From the NCBI GenBank assembly GCA_017304505.1, contig JAFKKQ010000292.1, positions 1 through 6,066 on the forward strand: a DNA stretch of 6,066 nt, given 5' to 3'. Positions 4,904 through 6,066 of the stretch are shown piece by piece. A program made the translations under genes and the position numbers. Origin of the DNA: Hyphomicrobiales bacterium. Lineage in GTDB: Bacteria > Pseudomonadota > Alphaproteobacteria > Rhizobiales > Xanthobacteraceae. The notes below the pieces were generated by a model. That model was given only the letters and a program-made list of their open reading frames with translations, made no database searches and was not told the origin of the DNA. Each line of letters opens with the position of its first letter. The stretch's first letter is position 1.

Positions 4904-6066
4904 ATGGCGGCTTCGACCTATGGCGAGGCGCTGCGGCGCCTGCTCGCGCACGAGGGCGGCTACACCAACCATCCCTCCGATCCCGGCGGCCCGACCAATT
5001 TCGGGATCACGCTCGCGGACTACCGCAAGTACATCACGCCCGACGCCACGGCGGCCGACGTGCGCGCCATGTCGGTCGACCAGGCGAAAGCGATCTACCG
5101 CAAGCGATACTGGGACGCGCAGCGCTGCGATGAGCTGCCGGCCGGAGTCGACTACAGCGTCTTCGATTACGGCGTGAACAGCGGGATCGGCCGCAGCAGC
5201 AAGGTGCTGCGCCGCGTCGTCGGGCTGCCGGCCGATACCAGCGCCGTCAGCGACCAGGTACTCGCCTATGCCCGCGCGCGCGATCCCAAGGTGCTGGTCG
5301 CCGCGATCTGCGACGAGCGGCTCGCATTCCTGAAATCTTTGCGGACCTGGCCGGTGTTCGGTCGCGGCTGGGGCAGGCGCGTTGCCGAGGTGAGAGCTCT
5401 CTCGCTGGCATTGGCGGGCAAAGCGCAAGGGGTCACGCCAAGCCCAGCGCCTGCCGCGATTGTCGGGACGCCTCCTTGGCTCGCGCGCATGAACGCGATT
5501 CTCGGGCTCTACGAGTTTCCCGGATCCGCGGACAACCCGGCCATTGTTGCCATGGCAAGGGCCTGCGGCGGCAACATAGCGCGCACGTACCGGCATGACT
5601 CGATTCCGTGGTGCGCGCTCACGATCAATTACACGCTCATCGCTTCCGGGCTTCCAGGAAACGACAGTCTGTGGGCGCTCGACTTCGCGCGCTATGGCGT
5701 GCGTCTGAAAGGCGCGGCCGTCGGTGCGATCGCGACAAAGAGACGCGATGGCGGCGGCCACGTCTTCCTTGTGGTGGGTCGGACCAGGGACGGCCGCCTT
5801 GTCGGCCGGGGCGGCAACCAGCGCGACATGGTGTGCGATGAGGTCTTGGATCCCTCAGTTGTCACGGCCTTCACCTGGCCCAAGGACTACCCTCAGCCGG
5901 CGCAGGTCGGCTTCGCCGCGCTCCCGGTCGTTGACCCCGCGCCGAAGGCAAGGCGCGAGCTCGTCCAGCCGCCGCCCACAAAACTTGAGCTGCCCGCGAA
6001 GGGTGTCGTCCCGCCGCCGAAGGCCGCGAAGGAAATCATCACCAAGGGCGTGCCGGCCGGCGGCGC
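4904..6066 (+). CDS. Modular phage endolysin: GH108 muramidase plus TIGR02594 peptidase-like domain, 3' end outside the window
   Basis: The frame is open from ATG 4904 to the window end (387 codons, no stop). Residues 1 to about 90 are a glycoside hydrolase 108 domain, a lysozyme that cleaves the glycan of peptidoglycan: LLAHEGGYTNHPSDPGGPTN then FGIT, with Glu17 of EGGY the likely catalytic acid, followed by AIYRKRYWD. Residues about 84-165 fit the peptidoglycan-binding region usually paired with GH108 (VFDYGVNSGIGRSSKVL, then AICDERLAFLKSL and GRGWGRRVAEV). After a Pro/Ala linker, residues 190 to about 325 match TIGR02594, an NlpC/P60- or CHAP-like family: PPWLARMNAILGLYEFPGS, IPWCALTINYTL (Cys237), GGGHVFLVVG (His286) and GRGGNQRDMV (Asn305), a plausible catalytic triad. 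From about 343 the chain is Pro/Lys-rich. No signal peptide or N-terminal membrane anchor is seen, so export probably needs a holin. The likely role is host lysis; no holin gene is visible. Confidence 0.87.
   Translation, partial: MAASTYGEALRRLLAHEGGYTNHPSDPGGPTNFGITLADYRKYITPDATAADVRAMSVDQAKAIYRKRYWDAQRCDELPAGVDYSVFDYGVNSGIGRSSKVLRRVVGLPADTSAVSDQVLAYARARDPKVLVAAICDERLAFLKSLRTWPVFGRGWGRRVAEVRALSLALAGKAQGVTPSPAPAAIVGTPPWLARMNAILGLYEFPGSADNPAIVAMARACGGNIARTYRHDSIPWCALTINYTLIASGLPGNDSLWALDFARYGVRLKGAAVGAIATKRRDGGGHVFLVVGRTRDGRLVGRGGNQRDMVCDEVLDPSVVTAFTWPKDYPQPAQVGFAALPVVDPAPKARRELVQPPPTKLELPAKGVVPPPKAAKEIITKGVPAGG

Noticed and set aside
4826..5761. A 311-codon open frame on the minus strand opposite the endolysin
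   Set aside because: It is an antisense shadow of the GH108/TIGR02594 gene, Arg-rich and without motifs.
1..6066. tRNA genes, CRISPR arrays or known insertion-sequence ends
   Set aside because: I saw no cloverleaf with a T-loop consensus, no regularly spaced short repeats, and no terminal inverted repeats. The only clear repeat is the coding duplication inside the adhesin.

Overview
The window looks like alphaproteobacterial DNA, probably Hyphomicrobiales/Rhizobiales. The grounds are the GC-rich coding sequence, a gene-transfer-agent-type (GTA-type) tail-tip protein, a DUF2793 phage protein, a GH108 endolysin, and a DUF2924/serine-recombinase pair of a kind common in that class. This assignment rests on family resemblance read by eye; no search was run.

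Layout, left to right. (1) Positions 1-467, plus strand: the last 154 codons of an exodeoxyribonuclease I (SbcB-like) gene, open at the window edge and visibly less GC-rich than the rest. (2) Positions 549-2739, minus strand: a tightly overlapped three-gene operon, transcribed DUF2924 protein, then large serine recombinase, then a small helix-turn-helix protein. The joints are a 4-bp ATGA overlap and a 1-bp TGATG overlap. It converges on the exonuclease gene across an 81-bp gap. (3) Positions about 2751-3497, plus strand: the C-terminal fragment (about 240 residues) of a phage/GTA tail-tip protein whose 5' part is missing. It begins where the recombinase operon begins, back to back with it. 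(4) Positions 3507-4838, plus strand: an intact phage adhesin with an N-terminal DUF2793 domain, two internal repeats of 88-residue period and a C1q-like C-terminal domain. (5) A hairpin-plus-T-run terminator at 4867-4887. (6) Positions 4904-6066, plus strand: a modular endolysin (GH108 muramidase, peptidoglycan-binding region, TIGR02594 Cys/His peptidase-like domain, Pro/Lys-rich tail) that runs off the window.

Reading the genes together: the right half is the tail-fibre/lysis end of a prophage or GTA-like element. Its tail-tip gene has been cut through by arrival of, or deletion next to, a serine-recombinase cassette, and low-GC island-like DNA carrying a DNA-repair exonuclease lies beyond. 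The most unusual points are the junction at about 2740-2800, the compact recombinase operon with two partners of unknown role, the repeat-plus-C1q adhesin, and an endolysin whose start codon lies only 16 bases after a terminator.
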